From the NCBI GenBank assembly GCA_031412355.1, contig JANOCR010000098.1:1-24503 (forward strand): a stretch of 24,503 bases of DNA, read 5' to 3'. The notes under the pieces are model-generated. The model did not search any database. It was not told the origin of the DNA and saw only the letters and a list, made by a program, of their open reading frames with translations. The number at the start of each line of letters is the position of its first letter. The stretch's first letter is position 1. This document shows, piece after piece, positions 1 through 7,496 of this stretch. Both the position numbers and the translations under genes were made by a program. The stretch comes from JAENVT01 sp031412355 (GTDB taxonomy: Bacteria; Actinomycetota; Acidimicrobiia; Acidimicrobiales; Ilumatobacteraceae).

Positions 1-30
1 CCGAGTGAATTGCACGGTGCTGCTCGTCAT
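1..30 (-). CDS. Possible start of the next operon gene (fragment, 10 codons)
   Basis: An ATG at 28-30 on the minus strand opens a frame (M T S S T V Q F T R) that stays open to the window edge. It begins 4 nt after the stop of the zinc-ribbon methyltransferase, matching the tight packing of this cassette. No clear ribosome binding site precedes it, and ten codons cannot identify a family. An ATG overlapping the upstream stop (ATGA, 35-38) leads to a stop after three codons, so it is not the start. This could equally be non-coding sequence. Confidence 0.25.
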   Translation of the reverse strand, partial: MTSSTVQFTR

Positions 31-34
31 GTAC

Positions 35-946
35 TCATCGTAGAACCTTGCGGGTGCCGACGAGCACGACGAAGCGACTGGGTTCGCGCCGCCGTCGCAA
101 TCGTGCCTTCCACGGCCGCATGGCCCAGGTCCATCCGTACCAGGTGCGATGGCGGGCCCACCGCACATCCAGTTGTCGCCCGATGTCGTCGAGCATCGCG
201 TCGGTGAGGTACTCGATCGACGCGACGCTGTCGGACCGGGTGCCGAATCGGCGTTCGAAATCGGCGTGACGCTCGGCAACCATCTGCCGGCCCGATTCGG
301 CACGTCGGTAGATGGGCGAGTCCATGATCACCACGCTGCCCCCCTGCCGCAGCACCCGCAGGGCCTCGCCGATGGTGCGCACGTAGTCCGTGGAGTAGTG
401 CAGGCTTGCGTTGAACACCACGAGGTCGGCCTGCGCGTCAGCGAACGGAAGCGCATCCATCTCGGCCTGGTAGCGCGGCCAAGGCGGCCCGTAGTGGCGG
501 GCCGCGCCGAGACCGTCATCGTCGTCAATCGTCAGGTCGACGGCGTGCGGGACGTGGCCGAGGTCGTGCAGGCGATTCGACAGCCATCCGACTCCGGCGC
601 CCACGTCGACCACGACCAGATCGTCGCCGAGCTTCGGCAGCACCCGATCCCGAACAGTGGCCCAGGTGCGTCGCCGAAGCTTCCATTGCCATTCGATCGG
701 TCCACCCACAGTCGGCTCGGGCAGCCGCCGGAAGTACTCGACGTCGCCGGTGCCTCGGCCTTCGGCCAGCCTCACTGTCGTGTAGTCGCGCAGGAACGGC
801 CGATAGAACTCGAGCCGCGCCGCTGGCAGGAACTGCTGGATGCCATCGACCACCGGATAGCGCTCGCCACATACATCGCAGGTCGTGCCACCACCTTCGG
901 AGCCGGCGAGCAGTCCGCGACAGTTCGGGCAGGCCAGTTGGATCAT
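35..946 (-). CDS. SAM-dependent methyltransferase with N-terminal Trm112-like zinc ribbon
   Basis: This 303-aa protein probably transfers a methyl group from SAM to a small molecule or lipid; the substrate is unknown. Residues 6-26 hold a zinc-ribbon pattern (C6-x2-C9 and C23-x2-C26, followed by 'YPVVDGI'), as in Trm112-like leaders fused to Rossmann methyltransferases. The class I SAM-binding motif follows at about 111-120 (VVVDVGAGVG). An acidic motif, a 'ADLVVFNASLHYS' segment and 'LRVLRQGGSVVIMDSP' form the later strands of the fold. The ATG at 946 was chosen because it begins just before the zinc ribbon and makes an ATGA overlap (943-946) with the upstream methyltransferase stop. A longer in-frame extension to 1312 would run antiparallel to nothing but through the neighbour's coding region, so it is rejected. 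It is the third gene of a radical SAM cassette, which suggests tailoring of the same product. Confidence 0.85.
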   Translation of the reverse strand: MIQLACPNCRGLLAGSEGGGTTCDVCGERYPVVDGIQQFLPAARLEFYRPFLRDYTTVRLAEGRGTGDVEYFRRLPEPTVGGPIEWQWKLRRRTWATVRDRVLPKLGDDLVVVDVGAGVGWLSNRLHDLGHVPHAVDLTIDDDDGLGAARHYGPPWPRYQAEMDALPFADAQADLVVFNASLHYSTDYVRTIGEALRVLRQGGSVVIMDSPIYRRAESGRQMVAERHADFERRFGTRSDSVASIEYLTDAMLDDIGRQLDVRWARHRTWYGWTWAMRPWKARLRRRREPSRFVVLVGTRKVLR

Positions 947-1725
947 CGACGGGTTGCCTCGACAACATAGTGATCGGCGAGGAGGGCAACGCCGGGCCAC
1001 CGCTCGATTCGCCGCTCGGCCGAAGACAACCAAGCCAGCACCTGCGGATGACGTCGCATCCACGATTCGGCGTAGGAGGGTGGGATCAACGCGCCGAGCG
1101 CCCAGACCCTGCGAACCTCGAACGAGGGTGCTAGTCGTCGGCGCATGGCTAGCACCGACGGGTAACGGATCTGCATGCCACGCCACATGGTGAGGCGGGC
1201 AAACCGGCGCAAGGCTGTGCGCGGCCGGCCGTGGGCGACATACCACACCCATTCCCACGGCACGACCGGGCCCATCACGCACAACAGCACAGAGCCCCCG
1301 GGACGTACACACGCGGCCAACCCGTCGACAACCGCGTCGAGATCGGCGACACAGTTCAATCCGCCGAAGTTCGACAGTGCACCATCGAAGGGCCCGGCAA
1401 CAGCCAGCTCACCGATGGACTCAGCCTGTAGCTGCCGTGCGTCGACACCGCGCCGGCGAGCAACAGCAACCATCTCGGCGGCGGCATCGGTGGCCACGAC
1501 AGCGACACCGCGCCCGCGCAGCCAGGCCGCATCGACCCCGGTGCCACAGTTGAGCTCCACGACCCGGCTACCCGGTGGCCACAACATCCCCATGCGCCGC
1601 CACACGGCGTTGCGCATGGTCGAGCCGATTGTGCTGTCGGTGAACGTGTCGTCGTAGTCGGCCGCCAGGTCATCGAACGGCGACGGAGTCTCAGCCGGGC
1701 TCAGACATCCACCTCGTCGGCGCAC
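943..1725 (-). CDS. Class I SAM-dependent methyltransferase
   Basis: This 260-aa soluble protein has the Rossmann methyltransferase pattern. 'FDDLAADYDDTFTDS' near the N-terminus is the usual entry helix. Motif I is 'VVELNCGTGVDAAWL', followed by an acidic strand end ('VVATDAAAEMV'), 'FDGALSNFGGLNC' and 'ACVRPGGSVLLCV'. The substrate cannot be read from the sequence. The gene overlaps the end of the radical SAM gene by 25 nt if the GTG at 1725 is used; the start is uncertain, because no strong ribosome binding site is visible and an in-frame CTG at 1704 would give a CTGA overlap. It ends in a 4-nt overlap with the next methyltransferase. Translation of the three genes is therefore probably coupled. 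Confidence 0.85.
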   Translation of the reverse strand: MRRRGGCLSPAETPSPFDDLAADYDDTFTDSTIGSTMRNAVWRRMGMLWPPGSRVVELNCGTGVDAAWLRGRGVAVVATDAAAEMVAVARRRGVDARQLQAESIGELAVAGPFDGALSNFGGLNCVADLDAVVDGLAACVRPGGSVLLCVMGPVVPWEWVWYVAHGRPRTALRRFARLTMWRGMQIRYPSVLAMRRRLAPSFEVRRVWALGALIPPSYAESWMRRHPQVLAWLSSAERRIERWPGVALLADHYVVEATRR

Positions 1726-3092
1726 GCCAGCAAGCTGAGCCTGGCTTGCTCGGCCGCTTCCGCCTTCGCTGCGGACGCGGTGGGGTCCGATTCAACCAGG
1801 CGATGTGCGTCGACCGCATTGACCAGCCATGAATCGGCGTGCTTGTAGTACTTGCGACTGTGGCGGCCGGCGACGCGCAGTTCGCGATCGGATGCGTTGT
1901 TCCAGTCGGACGAGAAGATCAGCTTCTTGCGGACCTTCTCGTAGTAGCCGGTGTTCTTGATCGGATAGGCCACGGTCGTGAAGAAGATGTCGGGATTCGA
2001 CTCCTTGACATGTTCGATGGTGGCCTCGATATCGGACAGTTCCTCGCCTTCGTAGCCCCACATCAAGAACATGCCGACCTCGATCCCGTACTTCTTGGCC
2101 ATCTTTGTCGCAAACTGCACCTCTTCGACCTTCACGCCACGTTGCATCGCGTCGAGGATGCGTTGGCTGCCGCTCTCGGAGCCGATCCAGATGCGATAGC
2201 AGCCGAGTTCGGCCAACGCCGCCAACACTTCTTCTTTCTTCATGCGGTCGGCGCGTGAGATGGTCTCGAACGGGATCTTCATGTTGCGACGTTTCATCTC
2301 GGCGGCGTACTCGAAAAGCCACTTGTGGCTGATCGTGAAGACGTCGTCGGCATACCAGACCTGTTCGGGCTTGTACCTCTCGACGATGTGCTGCACCTCG
2401 TCGACGCAATCGATCGGGTTGCGACGACGATGCGAGTAGCCGAACACAGCGTGACTGCACCAGTTGCACTTGTACGGGCACCCGCGTGCGGTGATGAGAT
2501 TGACCGAGCCCATGCCGTGATGCGTGCGCCATGTGTCGACGTACTGGGCCATGTCGATCGCCTCGCGATCGGGCCACGGCAGCGAATCGATGTCGCTGAT
2601 CTTGTCACGCGGCTCGTTGTGCACAATCACGCCGTCCTCGTCGCGAAACACGGTTCCCGCGACGCCGTGCAAGCGATGTGCGCCGCGGTCGCGCATGACC
2701 GGTAGCAGTTCTTCGAGCGTGTTCTCACCCTCGCCCAGTACGACGACATCGGCGCCACGTTCGATGTAGTCGTCGGGATAGTTGGCGCTCTCCGGCCCGC
2801 CGAAAACCACCGTCCAACCGTGCAGATGAGCCTGCTCAGCGATCCAAATTGCGTTCGCGCGGGTCATCAGGTTGGTGTACACACCCAGCACTCCGCCGGG
2901 TGTGTCGGCCAACCTGGCAACCAAGCCGTCACGGTCACTGAAGGTGGTATCGAAGGTTTCTACGTCGAATCCCGCACGCTTCAGGTAGGCGCTGATGTAC
3001 AGCAGCCCCAAGGGCGCGTACGGCTTCATGATGGCGCGCTCTTTCTCGTCTTCCCACAGGAAGTAGCCATGAGTCAGCAGCAGGTCCGTCAC
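1701..3092 (-). CDS. B12-binding-domain radical SAM protein
   Basis: This 463-aa protein has the two-part layout of the BchE/HpnR-type class: an N-terminal Rossmann domain of the B12-binding fold (about 1-140, with 'LGLLYISAYLKRAGFDVETFD' style strands and 'VVFGGPESANYPDDYIERG'), then a radical SAM barrel. The 4Fe-4S ligands are C205, C209 and C212 (CPYKCNWC), next to 'LITARG'. Later barrel motifs include 'VWYADDVFTIS', 'ETISRADRM' and 'IWIGSESGSQRILDAM'. The DxHxxG cobalamin-ligand motif is not visible, as in many members of this class. The start is the GTG at 3092, preceded 7 nt upstream by a -10-like TACTCT, so the message may be leaderless. It leads a cassette with two methyltransferases. 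A role in methylating or rearranging a lipid or secondary metabolite is inference. Confidence 0.85.
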   Translation of the reverse strand: MTDLLLTHGYFLWEDEKERAIMKPYAPLGLLYISAYLKRAGFDVETFDTTFSDRDGLVARLADTPGGVLGVYTNLMTRANAIWIAEQAHLHGWTVVFGGPESANYPDDYIERGADVVVLGEGENTLEELLPVMRDRGAHRLHGVAGTVFRDEDGVIVHNEPRDKISDIDSLPWPDREAIDMAQYVDTWRTHHGMGSVNLITARGCPYKCNWCSHAVFGYSHRRRNPIDCVDEVQHIVERYKPEQVWYADDVFTISHKWLFEYAAEMKRRNMKIPFETISRADRMKKEEVLAALAELGCYRIWIGSESGSQRILDAMQRGVKVEEVQFATKMAKKYGIEVGMFLMWGYEGEELSDIEATIEHVKESNPDIFFTTVAYPIKNTGYYEKVRKKLIFSSDWNNASDRELRVAGRHSRKYYKHADSWLVNAVDAHRLVESDPTASAAKAEAAEQARLSLLACADEVDV

Positions 3093-3099
3093 CGGCGAC

Positions 3100-3105
3100 A
3101 GAGTA
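3100..3105 (-). promoter_or_regulatory. -10 element for a possibly leaderless radical SAM transcript
   Basis: On the minus strand TACTCT (the actinobacterial TANNNT pattern) lies 7 nt before the GTG start at 3092. That spacing would place the transcription start at or next to the start codon. No convincing -35 hexamer is seen at the usual distance. The absence of a ribosome binding site agrees with a leaderless message. Confidence 0.4.
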
Positions 3106-3126
3106 CCCCACGATCCGTCTCCTCGG

Positions 3127-3160
3127 CCTGGGGAACGGTTCCGCTGTTCCGTTCCCCAGG
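3127..3160. repeat. Perfect 12-bp inverted repeat in the divergent promoter region
   Basis: CCTGGGGAACGG at 3127-3138 is the exact reverse complement of CCGTTCCCCAGG at 3149-3160, with a 10-nt centre that contains extra GTTCC copies. If both flanking genes are leaderless, this lies upstream of each -10 and outside both messages, which favours a protein-binding operator. If a start site lies further upstream, it could form a strong RNA hairpin instead. It is not the LexA pattern GAAC-N4-GTTC. Confidence 0.6.
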
Positions 3161-3172
3161 TGGAAGGATCCG

Positions 3173-3190
3173 GGAAGCAACTCTGCTTCC
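3173..3190. repeat. 7-bp hairpin-forming repeat
   Basis: GGAAGCA (3173-3179) and TGCTTCC (3184-3190) form a perfect stem around the tetraloop ACTC. Flanking CCGGG (3170-3174) and CCCGG (3196-3200) give an alternative pairing. It sits 12 bp from the larger inverted repeat, so the two may be one regulatory element. There is no downstream T-run to make it a terminator. Confidence 0.45.
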
Positions 3191-3293
3191 AGATACCCGG
3201 CCGCCCGTCCCGTTGGCCTGGGCACTCAGTAGATCATCTGACCGCACATCCTGATACTCGCCGGCGGTTCAATGAGCCAAACGACCCATGCGA

Positions 3294-3299
3294 TACCGT
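3294..3299 (+). promoter_or_regulatory. -10 element for a possibly leaderless ureohydrolase transcript
   Basis: TACCGT ends 6 nt before the ATG at 3306, the spacing expected when transcription starts on the start codon. The same hexamer and spacing occur before the aminotransferase at 13196. This supports ATG 3306 over the in-frame ATG at 3288, which would lie upstream of the -10. No good -35 is seen. Confidence 0.45.
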
Positions 3300-3305
3300 T
3301 CGGCC

Positions 3306-4259
3306 ATGACCTCGCCTGAGTTCCCGCAACCGCTCGGTGGAAACGACATGCCGCGTTTCGCAGGGATCACCACGTTCATGCGGCTGCCGGGCACCAGTGC
3401 ACCCGATCAACTCGATGCCGCCGTGGTCGGCGTGCCGTTCGACATCGGTACCTCGAACCGCCCAGGGGCACGATTCGGGCCGCGGGGAATCCGCAACGAG
3501 TCGGTGCTGCTGCGTCCGTACAACATGGCGACTCGCGCCGCGCCGTTCGACAGCCTGCGGATCGACGATCTCGGCGATGTCGCCACCAATCCGTACAACC
3601 TCACCGACTCGATCGAGCGGATACAGGCGCACTTCGACGACCTGCTGCAGCACGGCCTGGTAACCGCGACCATGGGTGGCGATCACACGATCGTGCTGCC
3701 GATCCTGCGGGCGATGGCCAAGCGCCACGGTCCTGTCGGGCTGGTCCATGTCGATGCCCACACCGACATCAACGATTCGATGTTCGGCGAGCGCATCGCC
3801 CACGGGACCCCGTTTCGGCGTGCGGTCGAAGAAGGGTTGCTCGATTGCACCAGGGTCGTCCAGATCGGCGTCCGCGGCACCGGGTACCAGGCCGACGACT
3901 TCGACTGGTCACGCCAGCAAGGCTTTCGCGTCGTGCAGGTCGAGGAGTGCTGGCATCGCAGCCTCGACCCGTTGATGGCGGAGGTTCGCGCCCAGCTTGG
4001 CGAGGGTCCGGTCTACCTCAGCTTCGACATCGACGGGCTCGACCCGTCGTTCGCTCCGGGCACAGGTACACCGGAGATCGGTGGCCTGACCATCTGGCAA
4101 GGCGTCGAGATCATCCGCGGTTGCCGCAACCTGCAGATCGTTGGCTGCGATGTGGTCGAGGTCGCCCCGATCTACGACGTCTCCGGCACGACGTCGCTGG
4201 TCGCAGCCAATCTGCTGTACGAGATGCTCTGCGTGCTGCCGGGGGTCGAGTACCGCTAG
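3306..4259 (+). CDS. Agmatinase/guanidinobutyrase-family ureohydrolase
   Basis: This 317-aa cytosolic enzyme should hydrolyse a guanidino compound (agmatine, guanidinobutyrate or similar) to an amine plus urea, using two Mn ions. All signature ligands are present: GGDH (H127), DAHTD (D150, H152, D154) and SFDIDGLDP (D241, D243). The N-terminal 'PRFAGITTFMRLP' and 'GVPFDIGTSNRPGARFGPRGIR' style segments are typical of bacterial agmatinase-like enzymes, and the length is normal. Exact substrate cannot be assigned from motifs. ATG 3306 is preferred because of the -10 placement and family N-terminus; ATG 3288 adds six residues and ATG 3348 would cut conserved sequence only slightly. It is monocistronic, divergent from the radical SAM gene and convergent with the FHA gene. 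No polyamine synthesis gene is adjacent. Confidence 0.88.
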   Translation: MTSPEFPQPLGGNDMPRFAGITTFMRLPGTSAPDQLDAAVVGVPFDIGTSNRPGARFGPRGIRNESVLLRPYNMATRAAPFDSLRIDDLGDVATNPYNLTDSIERIQAHFDDLLQHGLVTATMGGDHTIVLPILRAMAKRHGPVGLVHVDAHTDINDSMFGERIAHGTPFRRAVEEGLLDCTRVVQIGVRGTGYQADDFDWSRQQGFRVVQVEECWHRSLDPLMAEVRAQLGEGPVYLSFDIDGLDPSFAPGTGTPEIGGLTIWQGVEIIRGCRNLQIVGCDVVEVAPIYDVSGTTSLVAANLLYEMLCVLPGVEYR

Positions 4260-4297
4260 TCGCCGGCGCCCAGCCACCATGTGCTTGGGGGGTTTCG

Positions 4298-4316
4298 CGG
4301 CGAGTCAGGGTCGCCG
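4298..4316. repeat. Weak hairpin between convergent genes
   Basis: The 120-bp gap between the convergent ureohydrolase and FHA genes holds CGGCGA (4298-4303) and TCGCCG (4311-4316), a 6-bp stem with a 7-nt loop. Another TCGCCG lies at 4260-4265 and could compete. No T-run follows on either strand, so a terminator role is only a guess. I see nothing else in this gap. Confidence 0.25.
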
Positions 4317-4379
4317 GGTGCACAGTTCGCGGACTACGCACCACATCAAGAGCCGCGAGACGCAGGCCGTGATACGCGT

Positions 4380-5078
4380 TTATCCGAGACGCAGCGTCAG
4401 CCGGCTCCAGGCGCCGACGTAGACCCGGTCGCCATCGTGCAGTGGCGTCGACAGGCCGGGCTCGATCGACGCCGTGTCGTCGGTGGGTTCGCTGCCCGAC
4501 GCAACGACATACGTGCCATTGGTCGACGACAGGTCGATGACCACAAGACCGTCACCGTCGCGGACCAACTGGGCATGCCGTCGCGACACGCCCGTGTCGC
4601 CGTCGAGGGCGATCTCGGGGTGGATGTCGCGCGATTGGCTGGATCGGCCGATCAAAGCGGTGTGCTGGGTCAGGGCCACCGTCGACGATGATGCGGATGG
4701 GCACGGCTGGTCGGCCAGCGAACCCTTCAACGAATACCAGACGGGATCGACCTCGACGACAACGACCCACTTGACGCTGGAGTCGAGCGTCGACGGGGGC
4801 TCCGGAGGCGGGGGCGGAGCCTGCGGCTGCGGAGGTGCCTGGCCGGTGGTGAAGTCGTAGCCGCACTGCTCGCAGAACAGGTTGGCGGCGTCGTTCGACA
4901 GCCCGCAGTTAGGACACGTTGTCTGCGGCTGCGACGCCGACGATGAGGTGGCGGCCGGTGTCGGGTCTGCCGCGGGCGTAGGCCCAGTTCCGGGCGAGCC
5001 GCCGATCGGCGCGCCGCACGTGTCGCACCACTCCCGGTCGGCGCTGTGGTGACCATTCGGGCAGACGACGGTTGTCAC
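4380..5078 (-). CDS. FHA-domain protein with two N-terminal zinc ribbons
   Basis: This 232-aa cytosolic protein is a predicted phosphothreonine reader. Two zinc ribbons lead: the first has C6 and C18-x2-C21 with H10/H11 as possible fourth ligand, the second has C55-x2-C58 and C69-x2-C72. A Pro-rich linker (about 79-97) follows. The FHA domain spans about 142-230 and keeps the phosphate-binding residues: G144-R145, S165-R-R-H168 and N187-G188-T189. There is no ETTS-type N-terminal phosphorylation motif, so it is not a simple GarA orthologue. The GTG start at 5078 has a good AAGGAA binding site and overlaps the VWA stop (GTGA, 5075-5078). As the last gene of the pknG operon it probably reads phosphorylation made by that kinase; its partner is unknown. 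Confidence 0.88.
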   Translation of the reverse strand: MTTVVCPNGHHSADREWCDTCGAPIGGSPGTGPTPAADPTPAATSSSASQPQTTCPNCGLSNDAANLFCEQCGYDFTTGQAPPQPQAPPPPPEPPSTLDSSVKWVVVVEVDPVWYSLKGSLADQPCPSASSSTVALTQHTALIGRSSQSRDIHPEIALDGDTGVSRRHAQLVRDGDGLVVIDLSSTNGTYVVASGSEPTDDTASIEPGLSTPLHDGDRVYVGAWSRLTLRLG

Positions 5079-6355
5079 GGTTCCTTCCGGATCCTGGTGG
5101 TCTTGGTGCTGCGCGTATCGAGTGCCATCTCGTCGGTGCGCTCGACATTGCCCTTCAGCCGAACCGTGCCCGCCTCGACGTCGACGACGTCGACCACCTT
5201 GGACAACAGTCGGGTCGTGTCCTCGTTGCCGCTCTCGTGAGCGATCTTGGCTGCTTGCCCCAACAGCACCGTTGCGGTGCGATCGTCGCCGGCCGCCTTC
5301 GCCGCCAAGCCCTTCTGGATGACGTCGGCCAGTTGGGCCTGTCCCGTGTAGTGGGCTACTGCAGGGTCGATCCGCGTCGTCAGATTCGTATCTGCACTCC
5401 AGGTCGCCTTCACCAGGGCTTTGGCGACGATCTCGTCGTTGATGACGACTTCGACCCGGGCCGCCAACCGTTCGTTTCCCAGTGGCGCGACCGGCACCCG
5501 CACAGCCACGTGGTAGTCGCGGCTTTCATCGCTCCACGCCCCAGTGGGCACTTCTCGGATCAATGGTCCGACCTGCGTGGCTTTGCTGGTCAGGTCCTCA
5601 ACGGTCGGCGCGACCTGGCGCACGAACAGCACCTCGCTGCCCTGCGGTGCCCACACTCGCAACCGAGCATCGGCGACACCTCGGCTCATCGAGGTGCGGA
5701 TCATCGCCTCGAAGTCGGCTTCCAGGTCCTCTGGGTCGGCGATGATGTCGACGGTGCCGAGCAAGGTGTTGGCGATCGTGCGCAGTTCCTCGACCACCCA
5801 GTCGGAGCCGATGCCGCGACAGTCGCACTGGAACTGACCCTGCGCGGCGGTCAGCGCCTGCGGCAACGCATATGCCGGTTCGCCTTCGATCTTGCCATCG
5901 GTCAGCAGGATCGCATGACGTTGCGCAGTTTGCACTTGCGAGAACAGTTCCGTCGCCGCCGCGATCCAGGCGCCGATCGCGGTGGCCCCGCCGGCGCGCA
6001 GGTCGTCGATCGTGTGCAGTGCTTCGCGACGGGTGACGTCGGTCATCTTGGCGAGACCAGGGTGCGTCGGATACACCATCTGGGCGACGCTGTGACCACT
6101 GACCACGGCAAACCAGGTGCCATCGAGGATCTCGCCCAACGCGACCTTGGCGGCCCGCCGGGCGGCGACGATCTTCGACGCCGGCATGTCCATCGAGCCC
6201 GACGTGTCGACGATGATGATCTCGGCAGCCTCACCGTGGCCCGAATGTCCCGCAGTCCCTGCGGCTGTGCAGGTCACCGAGACGACGGCGTGCACGTCGG
6301 TGGCCCCGTCCGCCAGGAACTCGTTCTGAAAGACCTCTGCTTCGAACTCAGCCAC
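5075..6355 (-). CDS. VWA-domain protein of the kinase/phosphatase cassette
   Basis: This 426-aa protein has no signal peptide or membrane segment. The von Willebrand A domain runs from about 44 to 230 with an intact metal-ion-dependent adhesion site: DTSGS at 50-54, 'AGGATAIGAW' providing the Thr, and 'LLTDGKIEGE' providing the Asp. A beta-rich middle domain and a helical, TPR-like tail ('ADVIQKGLAAKAAGDD') follow. The last 14 residues, 413-426, are Thr/Arg-rich (DTRSTKTTRIRKEP) and could be a phosphorylation tail. The GTG at 6355 is chosen because AGAGAGG lies 7 nt upstream; it gives an 8-nt overlap with the phosphatase gene. The longer in-frame extension runs through the phosphatase and is rejected. 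Kinase, PP2C and VWA genes together recall the TerY-P triad; a scaffold or effector role is inference. Confidence 0.85.
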   Translation of the reverse strand: MAEFEAEVFQNEFLADGATDVHAVVSVTCTAAGTAGHSGHGEAAEIIIVDTSGSMDMPASKIVAARRAAKVALGEILDGTWFAVVSGHSVAQMVYPTHPGLAKMTDVTRREALHTIDDLRAGGATAIGAWIAAATELFSQVQTAQRHAILLTDGKIEGEPAYALPQALTAAQGQFQCDCRGIGSDWVVEELRTIANTLLGTVDIIADPEDLEADFEAMIRTSMSRGVADARLRVWAPQGSEVLFVRQVAPTVEDLTSKATQVGPLIREVPTGAWSDESRDYHVAVRVPVAPLGNERLAARVEVVINDEIVAKALVKATWSADTNLTTRIDPAVAHYTGQAQLADVIQKGLAAKAAGDDRTATVLLGQAAKIAHESGNEDTTRLLSKVVDVVDVEAGTVRLKGNVERTDEMALDTRSTKTTRIRKEP

Positions 6356-7496
6356 GTGATGTCCTCTCTGGTTCCAAGCGTAGCGATGGGTCACATCGGG
6401 CAAGAGCAGCCGTGATGTTGTCGTGACCGCCGGCTGCGTTGGCCCAGTCGACCAGGGCCGCGGCCATAGGCAGCGGGTCGGGCCCCACCTCAGCGCCGAC
6501 GGTCGACAGGCGGGTCGCCATCTCGTCGAGCGCAGACGCGTAGTTCCACAGACCGTCACTGCACACCAGCAGCCATCCGACGCCGTCGACCTGCTGCGAC
6601 GCGAACTCAGGGGTGTGATCAACCGAGTCCGCCCCGAGCCATCGGGTGATGGTGTGAAACGCCGGGTCGGACTCGGCGTCGGTTGGCGACATGCCCGCAG
6701 CCAACATCTCGGTGCCCAGCGAATGGTCGATCGTGAGTGCGCGCGGTTCGCCTTCGTCGGGGAACCAATAGGCACGGGAGTCACCGCACCACGCCACAGT
6801 GATCAGCGAGCCGGCGACGACCGCCGCCACGAAGGTGCACGACGGCGGTTCCGGCGGGTCGCCCAACGTGTGGGCCACGCCGACGGCGGCAGAGTTGGCC
6901 TCGACCTGGGCAGCGCGCAACGCGTCGCTCCAATAGGTCACGGCGGCGGCCATTGCAGTCGGCGCCGACGACACCATCGACGTGAGTTGGCTGCAGGCGA
7001 TTCGCGATGCAGCCAACGCGGCACGATCACTTTGAGGAGCGCTGGTCACGCCGTCGCACACAACCAGAACGGCGAACGACTGGTCGGCCGTTGCTGACAG
7101 GGCCATCGCATCTTCGTTCGCGGCGTGGGCGATCCCCTTGTCACATACTCCGGCGACCCACGGCGCTGGTTGCTCACTCCAGTGGTCCCGCGGCGAACGG
7201 GCCTTATGCCCACAGGTGCCGCAATACCCGTCGTCGAGCACGCGGCCGCCGCACTGTGCGCACGCCGGCGACGTGATCAGCGTTCGCGGGATCGGTGCCG
7301 TGTCGTCGATCGACTTCGGGCCCGGTGGGGCGGTCGGAGCTGTCGACACGGGTGCTGTCGCGGCCCCCGTCACGGTAGGCGGCGAGGCGGGGCCTGTCGG
7401 CGACCCCAGCAGCTGGGTCCCGCATGCTTCGCAGAAGCTGTCGCCAGCCGCGATCGTCGCGTCGCATGCCGGGCAGGTCAGTTCTGGGTCGGTCAT
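6348..7496 (-). CDS. PP2C-family Ser/Thr phosphatase with double zinc ribbon
   Basis: This 382-aa cytosolic enzyme should remove phosphate from Ser/Thr in a metal-dependent way. Two zinc ribbons lead: C8-x2-C11/C22-x2-C25 and C79-x2-C82/C92-x2-C95, separated by a Pro/Thr-rich linker. The PP2C domain (about 110-370) keeps the metal ligands and signatures: NED at 127-129, CDG at 147-149, GDSRAYW at 238-244, CSDGLW at 312-317 and GGHDNIT at 356-362. The usual DGMGG is DGVTS here, leaving the Asp intact. ATG 7496 makes an ATGA overlap with the pknG stop, so the two are likely translated together at matched levels. The natural reading is that it opposes PknG. Its second ribbon closely resembles the first ribbon of PknG, which may help both reach the same partner. 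Confidence 0.9.
   Translation of the reverse strand: MTDPELTCPACDATIAAGDSFCEACGTQLLGSPTGPASPPTVTGAATAPVSTAPTAPPGPKSIDDTAPIPRTLITSPACAQCGGRVLDDGYCGTCGHKARSPRDHWSEQPAPWVAGVCDKGIAHAANEDAMALSATADQSFAVLVVCDGVTSAPQSDRAALAASRIACSQLTSMVSSAPTAMAAAVTYWSDALRAAQVEANSAAVGVAHTLGDPPEPPSCTFVAAVVAGSLITVAWCGDSRAYWFPDEGEPRALTIDHSLGTEMLAAGMSPTDAESDPAFHTITRWLGADSVDHTPEFASQQVDGVGWLLVCSDGLWNYASALDEMATRLSTVGAEVGPDPLPMAAALVDWANAAGGHDNITAALARCDPSLRLEPERTSRG

Noticed and set aside
149..970. Plus-strand open frame opposite the zinc-ribbon methyltransferase
   Set aside because: Antisense shadow of a gene with intact SAM and zinc motifs.
3127..3160. SOS (LexA) box in the GAAC...GTTC sequence
   Set aside because: The actinobacterial box needs GAAC-N4-GTTC; spacings here are 1 or 9 nt, and neighbours are not DNA repair genes.
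3120..3260. Guanidine (mini-ykkC) or cobalamin riboswitch, given the ureohydrolase and B12-type neighbours
   Set aside because: The hairpin loop is ACTC rather than the ACGR of mini-ykkC, no B12-box was found, and the likely start sites leave the element outside both messages.
3288..3308. ATG at 3288 as the ureohydrolase start
   Set aside because: It would place the TACCGT -10 inside the coding region, and the family N-terminus fits ATG 3306.
5072..6415. Long plus-strand open frame (447 codons) opposite the VWA gene
   Set aside because: High-GC codon bias creates long antisense frames. It has no recognisable domain, while the minus strand encodes an intact VWA domain with a ribosome binding site.
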